DNA of 64,000 bases from Lacrimispora amygdalina. GTDB lineage: Bacteria; Bacillota; Clostridia; Lachnospirales; Lachnospiraceae. Of this stretch, positions 44,616 through 54,402 are shown piece by piece (within the stretch, counting starts at the first letter, position 1; each line of letters begins with the position of its first letter). The notes beneath the pieces were generated by a model. That model searched no databases and was not told the origin of the DNA. It worked only from the letters and a program-made list of their open reading frames with translations. The stretch covers positions 1-64,000 of the forward strand of contig NZ_QOHO01000030.1 of NCBI RefSeq assembly GCF_003432035.1, read 5' to 3'. The translations under genes were made by a program, and so were the position numbers.

Positions 44616-46757
44616 CTAATATATTTTATAATCTTCTAACTTCCCGTTGCTCCATTTGATATCAACTGTCTTTCCATTCTTAATTCTGAGACCTTTCACA
44701 TAACCATTTTCAAACTCAGAGGGAAGAGCAGGCAATATCTTCACCTTGCCGTTTCGCTCCTGTACCAGCATGTTGGCAATTCCAGCAGTTCCTCCAAAGT
44801 TACCGTCAATCTGGAATGGCGGATGGGCACACCAGAGATTATCATAGGTAGATCTGGTCAGCAAAGTTTTCAAATATTCGTAGGCATGATCGGAATCTTC
44901 CAGTGCGGCAAAAAGATTGATGATCCATGCACAGCTCCAGCCTGTATATCCGCCTCCATTTGCCAGACGTAAAAGCAGGGAAGTTCTGCATGCCTCCGTC
45001 AAATCTTCATCCCCCTCAAACAGCTCAGACGGGAACAATCCATATAAGTGGGAAACATGGCGGTGGCCAGGCTCAACCTCATCAAATTCCTTATGCCATT
45101 CCAAAAGCTGACCCTTAGTTCCGATTTTGAAAGGAGTGAGTTTACTCAGTCTTTCTGATATTTCCTGTAAAACCTCATCATCTATCCCTAAGATTTCACA
45201 TGTTTTCTGAAAGTTTCCAAATACTTCCCGGATGATTGCCAGATCCATTGCCGTTGACATTGCGACAGCAACTGCGCTGTCTTTGCTGCCCGGAACTTTA
45301 TACTTATTCTCCGGAGATGTGGAAGGACAGGTCACATACCGGTCCTTATACAGATAAAGCCAGTCAACTAGGAATAAAGCTGCTTCTTTCAGGATTGGAT
45401 ACACGGTTTGTTCAAGAAATTTCCGGTCCGGATTATACTCATAATGCTTAAACAGTTCGCTGGTCAGCCATGCGCCTCCCATGGGCCACATCGACCAGGT
45501 AACGCTTTCCGGTTCCCCTTTTTCTTCCCCGTAGATCATTCCAACCGGATTGGTGCTGCACCAGTAATCCGCATTGTGGTGGTGGACAAAACCTCTGCAC
45601 TGATAATGAACCTCTGCAGTTTTCTTACCTTCCTCACAAATCCGCTTTACAAATTCGAAGTACGGCTGCAGGCACTCTTTTAAATTGCAGCTTTGTGCCA
45701 GCCAGTAATTCATCTGTGCATTGATGTTGGTGGTCCAGTTACAGCTCCACGGTGCTCTCAGCTGCCAGCTCCATATCCCCTGTAAGTTAGCGGGAAGACT
45801 GCCCTCTCTGGAAGAACTGATGAGTAAATACCTTCCATATTGAAAATAGAGTGCGTAAAGTGCGTTGTCCTTTTCACCATTTCGGAGTTTTTGAAGTCTC
45901 ACATTGGTTGGAATATCCGGCTGCTCACCGAGATAAAGTTCTGCCTTATCATAAATGGATTTATAATCACTGATATGCTGCTCCCTGATCTTCTCATACG
46001 CCTGCGAATGATCAAAAACCGGTTCTTTCACTGCATGAAATGCCATGATCACATTGGACGCACCCGTAATGCGGAGTCCTTCTATCCCAGCGGATACTTC
46101 TCCATCGCAGGAAAGGAGGTGTAAACCAGCATGAAACTCCATTCCCTTCTCTCCCTGGATGATGGGATTTACACTGTCATCCACATAGGAAGGATCCACA
46201 TGTTCCGGGCATTTTCCGCTTATCTTAATCCCGTCTTTTTCATACTCCGCTTTGTATGGTACCTGGGATTCAAAAGAAATCAAGGCATTAATCGCATTTT
46301 TATCACATTCCAGCTTTATAAATACGGCTCTGGCCGGATAGCTTGCAAAATATTCTCTGCTGTATTTAACCCCGTTTATCCGGTAGCTCACATTGCTGAC
46401 TGACTGATCTAAATACAGAGCACGGCTGTAATCTGTAATGTCCTCAGAATGATCAAAGTCTATGTATAAATTTCCCAGGGGAAGATAGGATTCATTATAT
46501 TCTCCCAGCATATGATTCCGGATCAGTTCCTCCGCCTGCTCGTACTTCTCCTGCTCCACAAGCCTGCGGCACTGTTCCAGATAAGGAAATGCTTCATGGT
46601 TATTTTTATCATGGCGGTAGCCTGACCACAGACTTTCTTCATTGAGCCCCAGACATTCTCTTTTCCCGTTTCCCCATATCATGGCACCCAGGCTTCCATT
46701 GCCGATTGGGAGAGTTTCTTCCCATTTACCCGCCGGTTCGGCGTAGAATAGCTTCAT
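44616..46757 (-). CDS. GH95 alpha-L-fucosidase/galactosidase-type glycosidase
   Basis: 713 residues without a signal peptide. N-terminal WEETLPIGNGSLGAMIWG and LNEESLWSG are characteristic of GH95; the (alpha/alpha)6 barrel follows with WSCNWTTNINAQMNYW, NADYW and ASTSPENKY-like TCPSTSPENK. Splits alpha-1,2-fucose or L-galactose residues. It begins 25 bp after the last efflux gene with AAAGGGGG, so it could be read from the same mRNA, an unexpected partner. The fucosyl specificity is assumed from the family. Confidence 0.9.
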   Translation of the reverse strand: MKLFYAEPAGKWEETLPIGNGSLGAMIWGNGKRECLGLNEESLWSGYRHDKNNHEAFPYLEQCRRLVEQEKYEQAEELIRNHMLGEYNESYLPLGNLYIDFDHSEDITDYSRALYLDQSVSNVSYRINGVKYSREYFASYPARAVFIKLECDKNAINALISFESQVPYKAEYEKDGIKISGKCPEHVDPSYVDDSVNPIIQGEKGMEFHAGLHLLSCDGEVSAGIEGLRITGASNVIMAFHAVKEPVFDHSQAYEKIREQHISDYKSIYDKAELYLGEQPDIPTNVRLQKLRNGEKDNALYALYFQYGRYLLISSSREGSLPANLQGIWSWQLRAPWSCNWTTNINAQMNYWLAQSCNLKECLQPYFEFVKRICEEGKKTAEVHYQCRGFVHHHNADYWCSTNPVGMIYGEEKGEPESVTWSMWPMGGAWLTSELFKHYEYNPDRKFLEQTVYPILKEAALFLVDWLYLYKDRYVTCPSTSPENKYKVPGSKDSAVAVAMSTAMDLAIIREVFGNFQKTCEILGIDDEVLQEISERLSKLTPFKIGTKGQLLEWHKEFDEVEPGHRHVSHLYGLFPSELFEGDEDLTEACRTSLLLRLANGGGYTGWSCAWIINLFAALEDSDHAYEYLKTLLTRSTYDNLWCAHPPFQIDGNFGGTAGIANMLVQERNGKVKILPALPSEFENGYVKGLRIKNGKTVDIKWSNGKLEDYKIY

Positions 46758-46782
46758 AATAAATTCCCCCTTTTTCGGTTTT

Positions 46783-47961
46783 TCACTGCTGCTTCACAGT
46801 CAATATACTGATTTTTTCACCATCTGTCAATGGTTTACTGCTTTGTAAAACAACCTGGTCACCAGCTGCAAGTCCTTTCGTCACTTCTATATAAGCATTC
46901 TTTTTCTTTCCCAGTGTGACGGGTGTTTTCACCCCACTGCTGTCAGATACTTTATAAACATAGGATCCTGAATCATCGGTCTGAACGGATTTTGCCGGAA
47001 TATAAACAGAATTTTCTCCCTTATTATCGGCAAGTCTGATATCTGCCATAAGTCCGATGGCGCTGTTTGTACACGCTTCCCCCAAAGATACGGTTACATC
47101 AAACATCCCTGTGCTGGAATCGCTGACGGATGAAATCCCGGTGATACTTCCCTTTATAGTTTCCCCAAGCGTCTGAAGATTCACATCTGCTTCCATTCCT
47201 GCTTTTATCTGGTCAATATCCATATCAGCTACTTTAATTTCCACTTTTTTGCTGCTGTCATCGATGACAGAAGCCGCTTTTACCTGAGGAGACACCGTCT
47301 GGCCTGCTTCCACACTGATTTTTGTCACCAGCCCCTTTATGGGTGATACTACCATGCAGTCGTTATATTTTTTCTGTGCAATGTCAAGCGCTGCTTTTGC
47401 ACTGTCAAGCTGTGCCCTTGTCACATCACAATTCGTTCTCTGGCTGTTCTGTGCCGCCTGAAGCTGGACCTGGGCCACATCCATCTGTGCCTTTGCATTC
47501 TCATAGTCTGTCTGGGAAACATCACCGCCTGCATAAAGGACTTTAATCCGGTTGAAATTATCGCTTGCCGTGGTGAAGCTTATTTCGGCGGGCTTTACAA
47601 CTGTATTTAGCTGATTTGCCTTTTGTGCACTGTCAAAGTTAGCCTGGGCTGCCTGGTATCCGGCCTTTGCCTGCTCTAACTGCAGACTGGCATCCTGGTT
47701 GTCGATCTGAAACAATGCCGCACCTGCTTCCACATGATCCCCTTCTTTTGCCAGAATCTGAGTCACCTTTCCGCTGGCGGACGGTATGATATCAACACTG
47801 CTCAGGGCCTCTACCGTTCCCTGCCATACCATGGCGGATAAATCCTTTCCCTCTTTCGCTGCAGCTACCGTTACTTCTGTTTGTCTGCCAGCTCCCGCGC
47901 AGCCTGCAAGAGCCGACGAAAGCATTGCTGTTATCATTAAAACTGCTGTTAATTTCTTCAT
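46783..47961 (-). CDS. RND/HlyD-type periplasmic adaptor lipoprotein
   Basis: 392 residues. Lipoprotein signal with lipobox LAGC, barrel-sandwich (biotinyl-lipoyl) halves around a coiled-coil hairpin (about 95-215; rich in Gln/Ala, LEQAKAGYQAAQANFDSAQK), and a beta-barrel and membrane-proximal domain. Acts with an ABC or RND exporter outside the membrane. Follows a second HlyD-type subunit and two ABC half-transporters in one operon. Confidence 0.87.
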   Translation of the reverse strand: MKKLTAVLMITAMLSSALAGCAGAGRQTEVTVAAAKEGKDLSAMVWQGTVEALSSVDIIPSASGKVTQILAKEGDHVEAGAALFQIDNQDASLQLEQAKAGYQAAQANFDSAQKANQLNTVVKPAEISFTTASDNFNRIKVLYAGGDVSQTDYENAKAQMDVAQVQLQAAQNSQRTNCDVTRAQLDSAKAALDIAQKKYNDCMVVSPIKGLVTKISVEAGQTVSPQVKAASVIDDSSKKVEIKVADMDIDQIKAGMEADVNLQTLGETIKGSITGISSVSDSSTGMFDVTVSLGEACTNSAIGLMADIRLADNKGENSVYIPAKSVQTDDSGSYVYKVSDSSGVKTPVTLGKKKNAYIEVTKGLAAGDQVVLQSSKPLTDGEKISILTVKQQ

Positions 47962-47983
47962 CCGTTTTCTCCTTCCAGGACTT

Positions 47984-48664
47984 TTATTTTAAATGAACTT
48001 TTACAGAAGCATTCATTCCAAAAACAAGAGGAAGATTCTGCTGATTTTCAATTGCTACCTTAATTGGTATAAGCTGTGTCACTTTTGTATAATCACCGCT
48101 GGTGGTAAAACTGGTTCCTCCTGAAAAATAAGTCTGGGTAGCCGGATCAATCTCGATTACCTGCCCTTTAAACATTTTACCCGGGTAGGCATCCAGTTTA
48201 ATATCCGCTTTCTGGCCCAGCTTTATTTTCATAATATCTGTTTCTTCCACGTTTACGCCAATATAAAGATCGGATGTATCCGCTACTACAGCCAGTTCTG
48301 ACCCCAGGGAAACTGCCTGATTGGCTGCTCCCTCATTTTTCACAATGGTACCTGATATTGGGGATGTGATATAAGGAAGCGTCTCCTGGCGTCCAAGCAC
48401 CTGGTCCTGTTCTACCAGATCTCCATTCTCCGCCTCCCATGACAACAGCTTCCCATTGGCTACGGCTTTTACCGAATACAGCTTTGCCGTCACTCTGGCA
48501 TTATCCGTTTTAAAATAAGAGGTGCTTACATAATAGGCATATCCTCCGGCGGCTCCTCCCAGCAAAACGACTGCCAGCAAAAGGGGAAGTAGTATTTTTT
48601 TCAGTTTTCCTGTGCCCTTTTCAATCTCCTGATCTTCAATGTTTATGTGTTTGTTTTCCTGCAT
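47984..48664 (-). CDS. HlyD-family membrane fusion protein
   Basis: 226 residues: cytoplasmic N-terminus, one TM (about 25-45), then a lipoyl domain and beta-barrel (VKAVANGKLLSWEAENGDLV, ITSPISGTIVKNEG, LYIGVNVEETDIMKIKLGQK). Lacks the long coiled coil of EmrA, so it is a short MFP. Sits 14 bp after the second ABC gene. Together with the next gene the operon encodes two adaptors, which is unusual. Confidence 0.87.
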   Translation of the reverse strand: MQENKHINIEDQEIEKGTGKLKKILLPLLLAVVLLGGAAGGYAYYVSTSYFKTDNARVTAKLYSVKAVANGKLLSWEAENGDLVEQDQVLGRQETLPYITSPISGTIVKNEGAANQAVSLGSELAVVADTSDLYIGVNVEETDIMKIKLGQKADIKLDAYPGKMFKGQVIEIDPATQTYFSGGTSFTTSGDYTKVTQLIPIKVAIENQQNLPLVFGMNASVKVHLK

Positions 48665-48678
48665 ACCATTATCCTCCG

Positions 48679-50520
48679 CTATGATTGTTCTGCAAACTGG
48701 CTGTGATACAGATCGGAATAGAATCCTTTCTTTTCAAGCAGTGTTTCATGATTTCCCTGTTCTATGATATCGCCATCCTTCATAACCAGAATCATATCCG
48801 CATCCCGGATGGTGGAGAGTCGGTGGGCGATGACGAAACTGGTTCTGTTTTTCATTAATTTATCCATGGCTTTCTGGATAAAGACCTCCGTCCGTGTATC
48901 AATGGAGCTGGTGGCTTCATCAAGAATCAGGATTTTCGGATCTGCCAGAATGGTTCTCGCAATTGTTAACAGCTGTTTCTGCCCCTGGGATAAATTACTG
49001 GATTCTTCATTAATCACCATATGATAGCCTCCGGGCAGAGTCCGTATAAATTCATCGCAATGGGCTGCTTTCGCTGCCAATACCACTTCTTCATCCGACT
49101 TATCAAAATTTCCGTAGCGGATATTATCCATTACAGTGGCGTTATAAAGCCAGGTATCCTGGAGCACCATGCCGAACATGGAACGTAAATCCTTTCTGGT
49201 AAATGACAGGCTGTCATGCCCGTCAATCAGTATCTGCCCGGAATTAAGCTCATAAAACCGCATGAGAAGCTTGACTACGGTGGTTTTTCCGGCTCCTGTC
49301 GGACCTACGATTGCCACCGTCTGGCCTGCTTCCACTTCAGAGGAAAAATGATTGATAATCATGGTATCCGGCTGATAGCCGAAGCAGATATCTTTAAATT
49401 CCACATTTCCATGAACCTCAGACAGTACGATGGGACTTTCTGTCTCACTGACTTCATCCTCTTCTGCCAGGAATTCAAATACCCGCTCTGCCGCAGCAGC
49501 CGTGGACTGAAGGGTGTTGGAAACATTGGCGATCTGGGAGATTGGCTGCATAAACGATCTCATATACTGAATAAATGCCTGGACATCACCGATCTCAATT
49601 ACCTTTTTTACCGTTAAATATCCGCCTAAAAGACAGACACACACAAATCCAAGGTTCCCCACAAAGGACATGATTGGCATCATCATTCCCGATAAAAACT
49701 GGGACTTCCACGCAGACCCGTAGAGCTTATCATTAATCAGCCGGAATTTTTCAATGGCCTCTTTCTCTCCGTTAAAAATCTGGACTACCTGATGGCCTGC
49801 GTATATTTCTTCAATGTGCCCGTTTAAGTTTCCCAGACTCTTCTGCTGTTCGGCAAAAAATTTCTGGGACTTTTTCACCACCGTAACGATTAAGCCCATG
49901 GAAACAAACAGTACGAAAACTGCCACCAGAGTCATTCGTATACTGATGGAAAGCATCATGATTACAATACCGGTTAAGGTTGTCACCGATGTAATCATCT
50001 GGGTCAGGCTCTGATTTAAAGTCTGGCTTACGGTATCCACATCGTTGGTAATTCTTGAAAGAATCTCCCCGTGAGTTCTGGTGTCATAATAATTTAACGG
50101 AAGACGGTTCATTTTCTCCGATATATTTTTTCTCAGCTCATAGGTGATTTTCATGCTGACCCCGGACATTATATAGCTCTGCAGATAGGAAAAGAGAGCC
50201 GATACAACATAAAGAACAACTAAAAGCAGCAGACGGTTCCTGATATAACGAAAATCCGTAAGCAGTCCGGTTCCCATGGCCCAGGCAATCAGGCCTTCAA
50301 AAAGCTTGGTTGTGGCCTTGCCTAAAATCTTAGGTCCGGCAATGGAAAATACAGAAGAAAAGCATGCAAACACAATCACAACAATTACAGAAATCTTATA
50401 ATGTTTTAAATACCCGGCCAGATGGAGCATGGTACCTTTAAAATTCTTCGCTTTTTCAGTCTTCTGGCCAAGTCCGCCGCCCCGGCCCAAGGGCGCGCCT
50501 GAGGATTTTTGTTCACTCAT
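48679..50520 (-). CDS. ABC transporter, fused permease-ATPase (half-transporter B)
   Basis: 613 residues. Six TM helices followed by an NBD with Walker A GPTGAGKTT, signature NLSQGQKQ, Walker B ILILDEATSSID and H-loop IAHRLST. Overlaps the first ABC gene by 4 bp, so the two form a heterodimeric exporter of the LmrCD/BmrCD multidrug type. Start ATG at 50520; the N-terminal ~30 residues are Gly/Lys-rich and not conserved. Confidence 0.93.
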   Translation of the reverse strand: MSEQKSSGAPLGRGGGLGQKTEKAKNFKGTMLHLAGYLKHYKISVIVVIVFACFSSVFSIAGPKILGKATTKLFEGLIAWAMGTGLLTDFRYIRNRLLLLVVLYVVSALFSYLQSYIMSGVSMKITYELRKNISEKMNRLPLNYYDTRTHGEILSRITNDVDTVSQTLNQSLTQMITSVTTLTGIVIMMLSISIRMTLVAVFVLFVSMGLIVTVVKKSQKFFAEQQKSLGNLNGHIEEIYAGHQVVQIFNGEKEAIEKFRLINDKLYGSAWKSQFLSGMMMPIMSFVGNLGFVCVCLLGGYLTVKKVIEIGDVQAFIQYMRSFMQPISQIANVSNTLQSTAAAAERVFEFLAEEDEVSETESPIVLSEVHGNVEFKDICFGYQPDTMIINHFSSEVEAGQTVAIVGPTGAGKTTVVKLLMRFYELNSGQILIDGHDSLSFTRKDLRSMFGMVLQDTWLYNATVMDNIRYGNFDKSDEEVVLAAKAAHCDEFIRTLPGGYHMVINEESSNLSQGQKQLLTIARTILADPKILILDEATSSIDTRTEVFIQKAMDKLMKNRTSFVIAHRLSTIRDADMILVMKDGDIIEQGNHETLLEKKGFYSDLYHSQFAEQS

Positions 50521-52247
50521 TTCAGTTCCTCCTCACTCAGCTGTGACAGCGCAATTTCCCGGTATACTTCACATGTTTTCATCAGTTCCCGGTGAGGCCC
50601 TTTACCGGCAATTCTGCCCTGATCCAGAACAATGATCTGATCCGCATTCATAATGGTGCTGATCCGCTGTGCTACCAGAATGGTGACGCTGTTTTTGGTT
50701 TTCTCTTTCAGCGCAGCACGAAGCTTTGCGTCCGTTTTAAAATCAAGTGCGGAGAAGCTGTCATCAAACACATTAACCGGTGCCTTTTTAACCAGCGCCC
50801 TGGCAATGGAAAGCCGCTGCTTCTGACCGCCTGATACGTTCTGGCCTCCCTGGGAGATCTCCGTCTGAAAGCCCTCTGGCTTAGAATCAATGAATTCCTC
50901 TGCCTGAGCTGTTTTGGCGGCTTCCTCCACCTCTTCTATGCCGGCCTCTCTGTCTCCGTATTTTAAATTGCTCTCAATCGTACCGGAAAATAAGATTCCC
51001 TTCTGAGGCACAAATCCGATCATATCTCTTAGCTTTTTAAGCGGCCAGTTTCTTATGTCAATGCCATCAATGAATATTTCGCCCTCTGTCACATCGTAAA
51101 AGCGGGGAAGTAAGTTGACCAGTGTGCTTTTTCCGCTTCCGGTCGCACCGATGAAAGCTGTTGTCTGACCGGGCAGTGCCGTAAACGTAATATCGCAAAG
51201 AACCGCTTCATCGGCATCGGGATAACGAAAGGACACTCCACGGTACTCCACGGTTCCCCGGGGGGTGGGGGAAATAACAGCAGCTTCCTTCGGATCCCTG
51301 ATGGTTGAAGCCGTAGTCAGTATCTCAACCACTCTTTTTATAGATACAATGGCTCTGGGAATCATGATAAACATCATCGCCATCATTAAAAAAGCCATAA
51401 TGATCTGCATGGCATACTGCATATATGCCATCATATCTCCCACCTTCATCTTAAAGGCAGATACTGCTTTTGCACCTACCCAGACAATCAAAAGATTGGT
51501 CAGATTCATAATAAGCATCATGGAAGGCATCATACCGGAAGTAACCCGGTTTACAAATAAATTCGTATCTGTCAGCCTGGCATTCACCTTGTCAAACCGC
51601 TTTTCCTCAAATCTCTGGGTATTAAATGCCCGGATCACCAGAGTTCCGTCAAGGCTTTCCCTTACTACAAGGTTTAACCGGTCGATTAATTTCTGTACAT
51701 ACTGGAACCTGGGCATTACCACCATCATCATGGAAAAAATCATCACTAACAGCAGTCCCACGGATAACGCTATGATCCACGACATGGATTTATCCTTTTC
51801 CAGGGCATGAATGACCCCGCCGATTCCAAGAATGGGCGCATAAAACACGATACGGATCAGCATGACAATCAGCTGCTGGATCTGGGTAATATCATTGGTG
51901 GTTCTGGTTATTAACGAGGAAGTGGAATACTTCTCCATCTCTGCACTGGAAAAACTCTCAATTCTCGTAAATACATCCTGCCGCAGATTCCGGCAGATGC
52001 CTGCTGCCATTCTCGCTCCGATCAGTCCCACTATCACGGTACAGAATGCACTTACAAAGGCAATTCCCATCATTTGAAATCCGGCTTTGACTATGTACAG
52101 CGTATCTCCCGAAGTGATACCTTTATTTACGATATCAGACATATAGTCCGGAAGAGATAAATCACAGGCTGCCTGCCCGAACAGCAGCAGCATGACAACT
52201 GCCAAAGATATCAAATGGGGTTTGAAATATCGGAAAAATACATTCAA
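50517..52247 (-). CDS. ABC transporter, fused permease-ATPase (half-transporter A)
   Basis: 576 residues, six TM helices plus NBD: Walker A GATGSGKST, signature NVSGGQKQ, then VNVFDDSFSALD in place of the usual Walker B Glu (Asp follows the final Asp), and VAQRIST in place of the H-loop His. The degenerate Walker B/H-loop marks the non-canonical ATP site of a heterodimeric exporter. Partner of the next gene; under MarR control 25 bp upstream. Confidence 0.93.
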   Translation of the reverse strand: MNVFFRYFKPHLISLAVVMLLLFGQAACDLSLPDYMSDIVNKGITSGDTLYIVKAGFQMMGIAFVSAFCTVIVGLIGARMAAGICRNLRQDVFTRIESFSSAEMEKYSTSSLITRTTNDITQIQQLIVMLIRIVFYAPILGIGGVIHALEKDKSMSWIIALSVGLLLVMIFSMMMVVMPRFQYVQKLIDRLNLVVRESLDGTLVIRAFNTQRFEEKRFDKVNARLTDTNLFVNRVTSGMMPSMMLIMNLTNLLIVWVGAKAVSAFKMKVGDMMAYMQYAMQIIMAFLMMAMMFIMIPRAIVSIKRVVEILTTASTIRDPKEAAVISPTPRGTVEYRGVSFRYPDADEAVLCDITFTALPGQTTAFIGATGSGKSTLVNLLPRFYDVTEGEIFIDGIDIRNWPLKKLRDMIGFVPQKGILFSGTIESNLKYGDREAGIEEVEEAAKTAQAEEFIDSKPEGFQTEISQGGQNVSGGQKQRLSIARALVKKAPVNVFDDSFSALDFKTDAKLRAALKEKTKNSVTILVAQRISTIMNADQIIVLDQGRIAGKGPHRELMKTCEVYREIALSQLSEEELK

Positions 52248-52271
52248 GTCAGTTTCCTCTTTTCTGTTTCA

Positions 52272-52766
52272 TCAATCTGTCGTTTTATTACTTTCTTCCG
52301 TCATATCATTCACTTCTTTTTCCATCTGATCAACAAAACGGCTCCATAATACCATCAGCTGTTCCATCTCATCCATCCCCATGCCATCAACTACCCTGCT
52401 CACCAGCAGATTCACTTTTTCCAGACACTGCTTTCTGACTAAATCCCCTTTCTCAGTAAGCATGACATAGATATTTCTTCGGTTTTCAGGATCGATTTTT
52501 CTTAAAATCAGTCCCCGCTTTTCTAAGGAATTTAAGGTCCGTGATGCAGAAGACAAGACGATATCCATGTTTTTTGCAAGCACTGATACATAAATGCCTT
52601 TGTGCTCCTTATCCCCTTTTGTGGCTTCGTAAATCTGCTGGATCGCATACAGTTCAAGGCGGGTCAGCCCCTGGGACAGGAAAATTTTATCGATTTTTCT
52701 TCCCTTCCCCATCATGACTACCAGATGTGTTTTTACCTTTTTTATATACTTTTCTTTTTCATCCAT
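52272..52766 (-). CDS. MarR-family repressor
   Basis: 164 residues, winged helix with GIYVSVLAKNMDIVLSSASRTLNSLEKRGLI pattern and the wing DPENRRNIYVMLTEKG. First gene of a MarR-ABC-ABC-HlyD-adaptor operon and very likely its autorepressor; effector unknown but probably a drug or phenolic. An operator lies right at its start of transcription. The ATG at 52766 is the annotated start; a weak RBS (AAGGGG) lies upstream. Confidence 0.9.
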   Translation of the reverse strand: MDEKEKYIKKVKTHLVVMMGKGRKIDKIFLSQGLTRLELYAIQQIYEATKGDKEHKGIYVSVLAKNMDIVLSSASRTLNSLEKRGLILRKIDPENRRNIYVMLTEKGDLVRKQCLEKVNLLVSRVVDGMGMDEMEQLMVLWSRFVDQMEKEVNDMTEESNKTTD

Positions 52767-52791
52767 TAACTTTTTATCCCCTTACGAATAC

Positions 52792-52851
52792 TTAACATGG
52801 TTAACTTTTATCAACGTTCATCATTCTACTCCACTGCCGTTCCCGTGTCAA
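52792..52851 (-). promoter_or_regulatory. MarR operon promoter and operator
   Basis: Minus strand TTGACA (52846-52851), 17-bp spacer, TAGAAT (52823-52828), and the perfect inverted repeat TTAACATGGTTAA (52792-52804) at about +12 to +24. Good geometry for autorepression. Confidence 0.7.
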
Positions 52852-53042
52852 TATATAAATTTTTTCCTATCATTTTTTTAACACCTGGTTCCAAAAAAGG
52901 TCCAGACCTTAAAGGGCTGAACCGCTCAGATTATTTCCGGAAAAATTTTTCTCACTGTGGACTTAAATTGTCAGAAAAAATATGGTATGATCGTACAAAA
53001 CAAACCATATGCAATGTTACAAATGAAAAAGGAGGGCGTGTC

Positions 53043-54377
53043 TTGACCCTGATAAAACGTATAATCCGTTATTTTTTTCTCATGCTTTTATTTAATTTCC
53101 CCCTGATTTCTCCCCTGTTGCCAGACACACAGGTCCGTGTTTTATCCTGTACCGGCCTGATGCTTTTTTATCTCTGCTATCATTTTGTGCCCGTAAAAGT
53201 CAATTGCAAAGGGCGAAGGCTTAAAATCCTGCAGGGGGGCGGCGAACTGATGAATGCTGCCATCGTATGCTTTTTTCTTGAACTGGCGGTTTATGGATAC
53301 ATCTTAATCTTTTACAAAATGGCACCGCCCCTGCTCCTTGTTATAAACGGCATCGTCTGCGCCGTATTCCTTTATCTTCTCCTTATAAACGGAATTATCC
53401 GGATCTTCACCTGTTCGGGGCAGCTGGGGCTTTTTAACCGAATGGCCCTTTTGCTTTTCTGGTGGGTTCCGGGAGTTAATCTCGTACTGCTTCACAGGTT
53501 CATTGATATATCACATAAAGAGTATCACTTTACAATGGAGAAACAGCAGTATTATGAGAAACGGAAAGAGGAAGAATTATGCAAAACAAAATATCCCATA
53601 CTGATGGTGCACGGGATATTCTTCCGGGACTGGAAAAGCTTTAACTACTGGGGGCGGATTCCAGAAGAACTCATCCGTCACGGAGCTGCCATCTTTTACA
53701 GCAATCACCAGTCCTCTGCTTCTGTGGAACAATGCGGGGAAGAGATCGAAGCGTGTATTCTCGACATCGTTAAAAAGACTGGATGCGGGAAAGTTAACAT
53801 CATTGCTCATTCCAAAGGAGGCCTTGACAGCCGTTACGCAGTCAGCTGCCTTGGAATGGACCAGTATGTGGCCTCCATTACCACCATTAATACTCCTCAT
53901 GCAGGCTGCCATTATGTATGCCGCATTTTAGACCGCATTTCTCCAGGATTTGCCGGTTTCATCGGTAAAAAATACGAATCCCTGTTTACTCTTCTTGGAG
54001 ATGACAACCCTGACTTTTTAAGCGGATTAAGGGATTTAACAGACAGGGAATGTGCCCGGCTTAATAAACTCATGAAGGACGCTCCCGGTGTTCTCTGCCA
54101 AAGTGCAGGATCACAAATGAAATCTCCGGGAAGTGCCATATTCCCTTTAAATCTTGGTTACATTATAATCCGGCTTCTTGGAGAAGGAAGTAACGATGGC
54201 CTGGTATCCACAGACTCCATGGTCTGGGGAAATGATCTTGGCATTTTAAAGCCAAAAGGAAAGCAGGGAATCTCTCATGGAGATGTGATTGATTTGACCC
54301 GGAAAAATATAGAAGGTTTCGATGTGATGGGTTTTTATACAGACCTGGTACATAAACTGAAAGAACAGGGATATTAA
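53043..54377 (+). CDS. Membrane-anchored lipase/esterase (alpha/beta hydrolase)
   Basis: About 445 residues from a TTG start at 53043, which has AAGGAGG 7 nt upstream; the frame is open to 52797 but that part is low-complexity and runs through the MarR promoter. Four hydrophobic segments occupy the first ~150 residues. The C-terminal hydrolase has ILMVHGIFF, nucleophile in IAHSKGGLDSRY, TINTPHAG and a late SHGDVIDL His, like lactonizing/triacylglycerol lipases. Probably acts on lipids at the membrane. Followed 25 bp later by a FUSC gene. Confidence 0.8.
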   Translation: MTLIKRIIRYFFLMLLFNFPLISPLLPDTQVRVLSCTGLMLFYLCYHFVPVKVNCKGRRLKILQGGGELMNAAIVCFFLELAVYGYILIFYKMAPPLLLVINGIVCAVFLYLLLINGIIRIFTCSGQLGLFNRMALLLFWWVPGVNLVLLHRFIDISHKEYHFTMEKQQYYEKRKEEELCKTKYPILMVHGIFFRDWKSFNYWGRIPEELIRHGAAIFYSNHQSSASVEQCGEEIEACILDIVKKTGCGKVNIIAHSKGGLDSRYAVSCLGMDQYVASITTINTPHAGCHYVCRILDRISPGFAGFIGKKYESLFTLLGDDNPDFLSGLRDLTDRECARLNKLMKDAPGVLCQSAGSQMKSPGSAIFPLNLGYIIIRLLGEGSNDGLVSTDSMVWGNDLGILKPKGKQGISHGDVIDLTRKNIEGFDVMGFYTDLVHKLKEQGY

Positions 54378-54402
54378 CGGGAATAACCGGAAAGGAGAAA
54401 CC

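Noticed and set aside
52797-53042. N-terminal extension of the lipase from ATG 52797
   Set aside because: It runs through the MarR promoter/operator and has no RBS; the TTG at 53043 has AAGGAGG at proper spacing.
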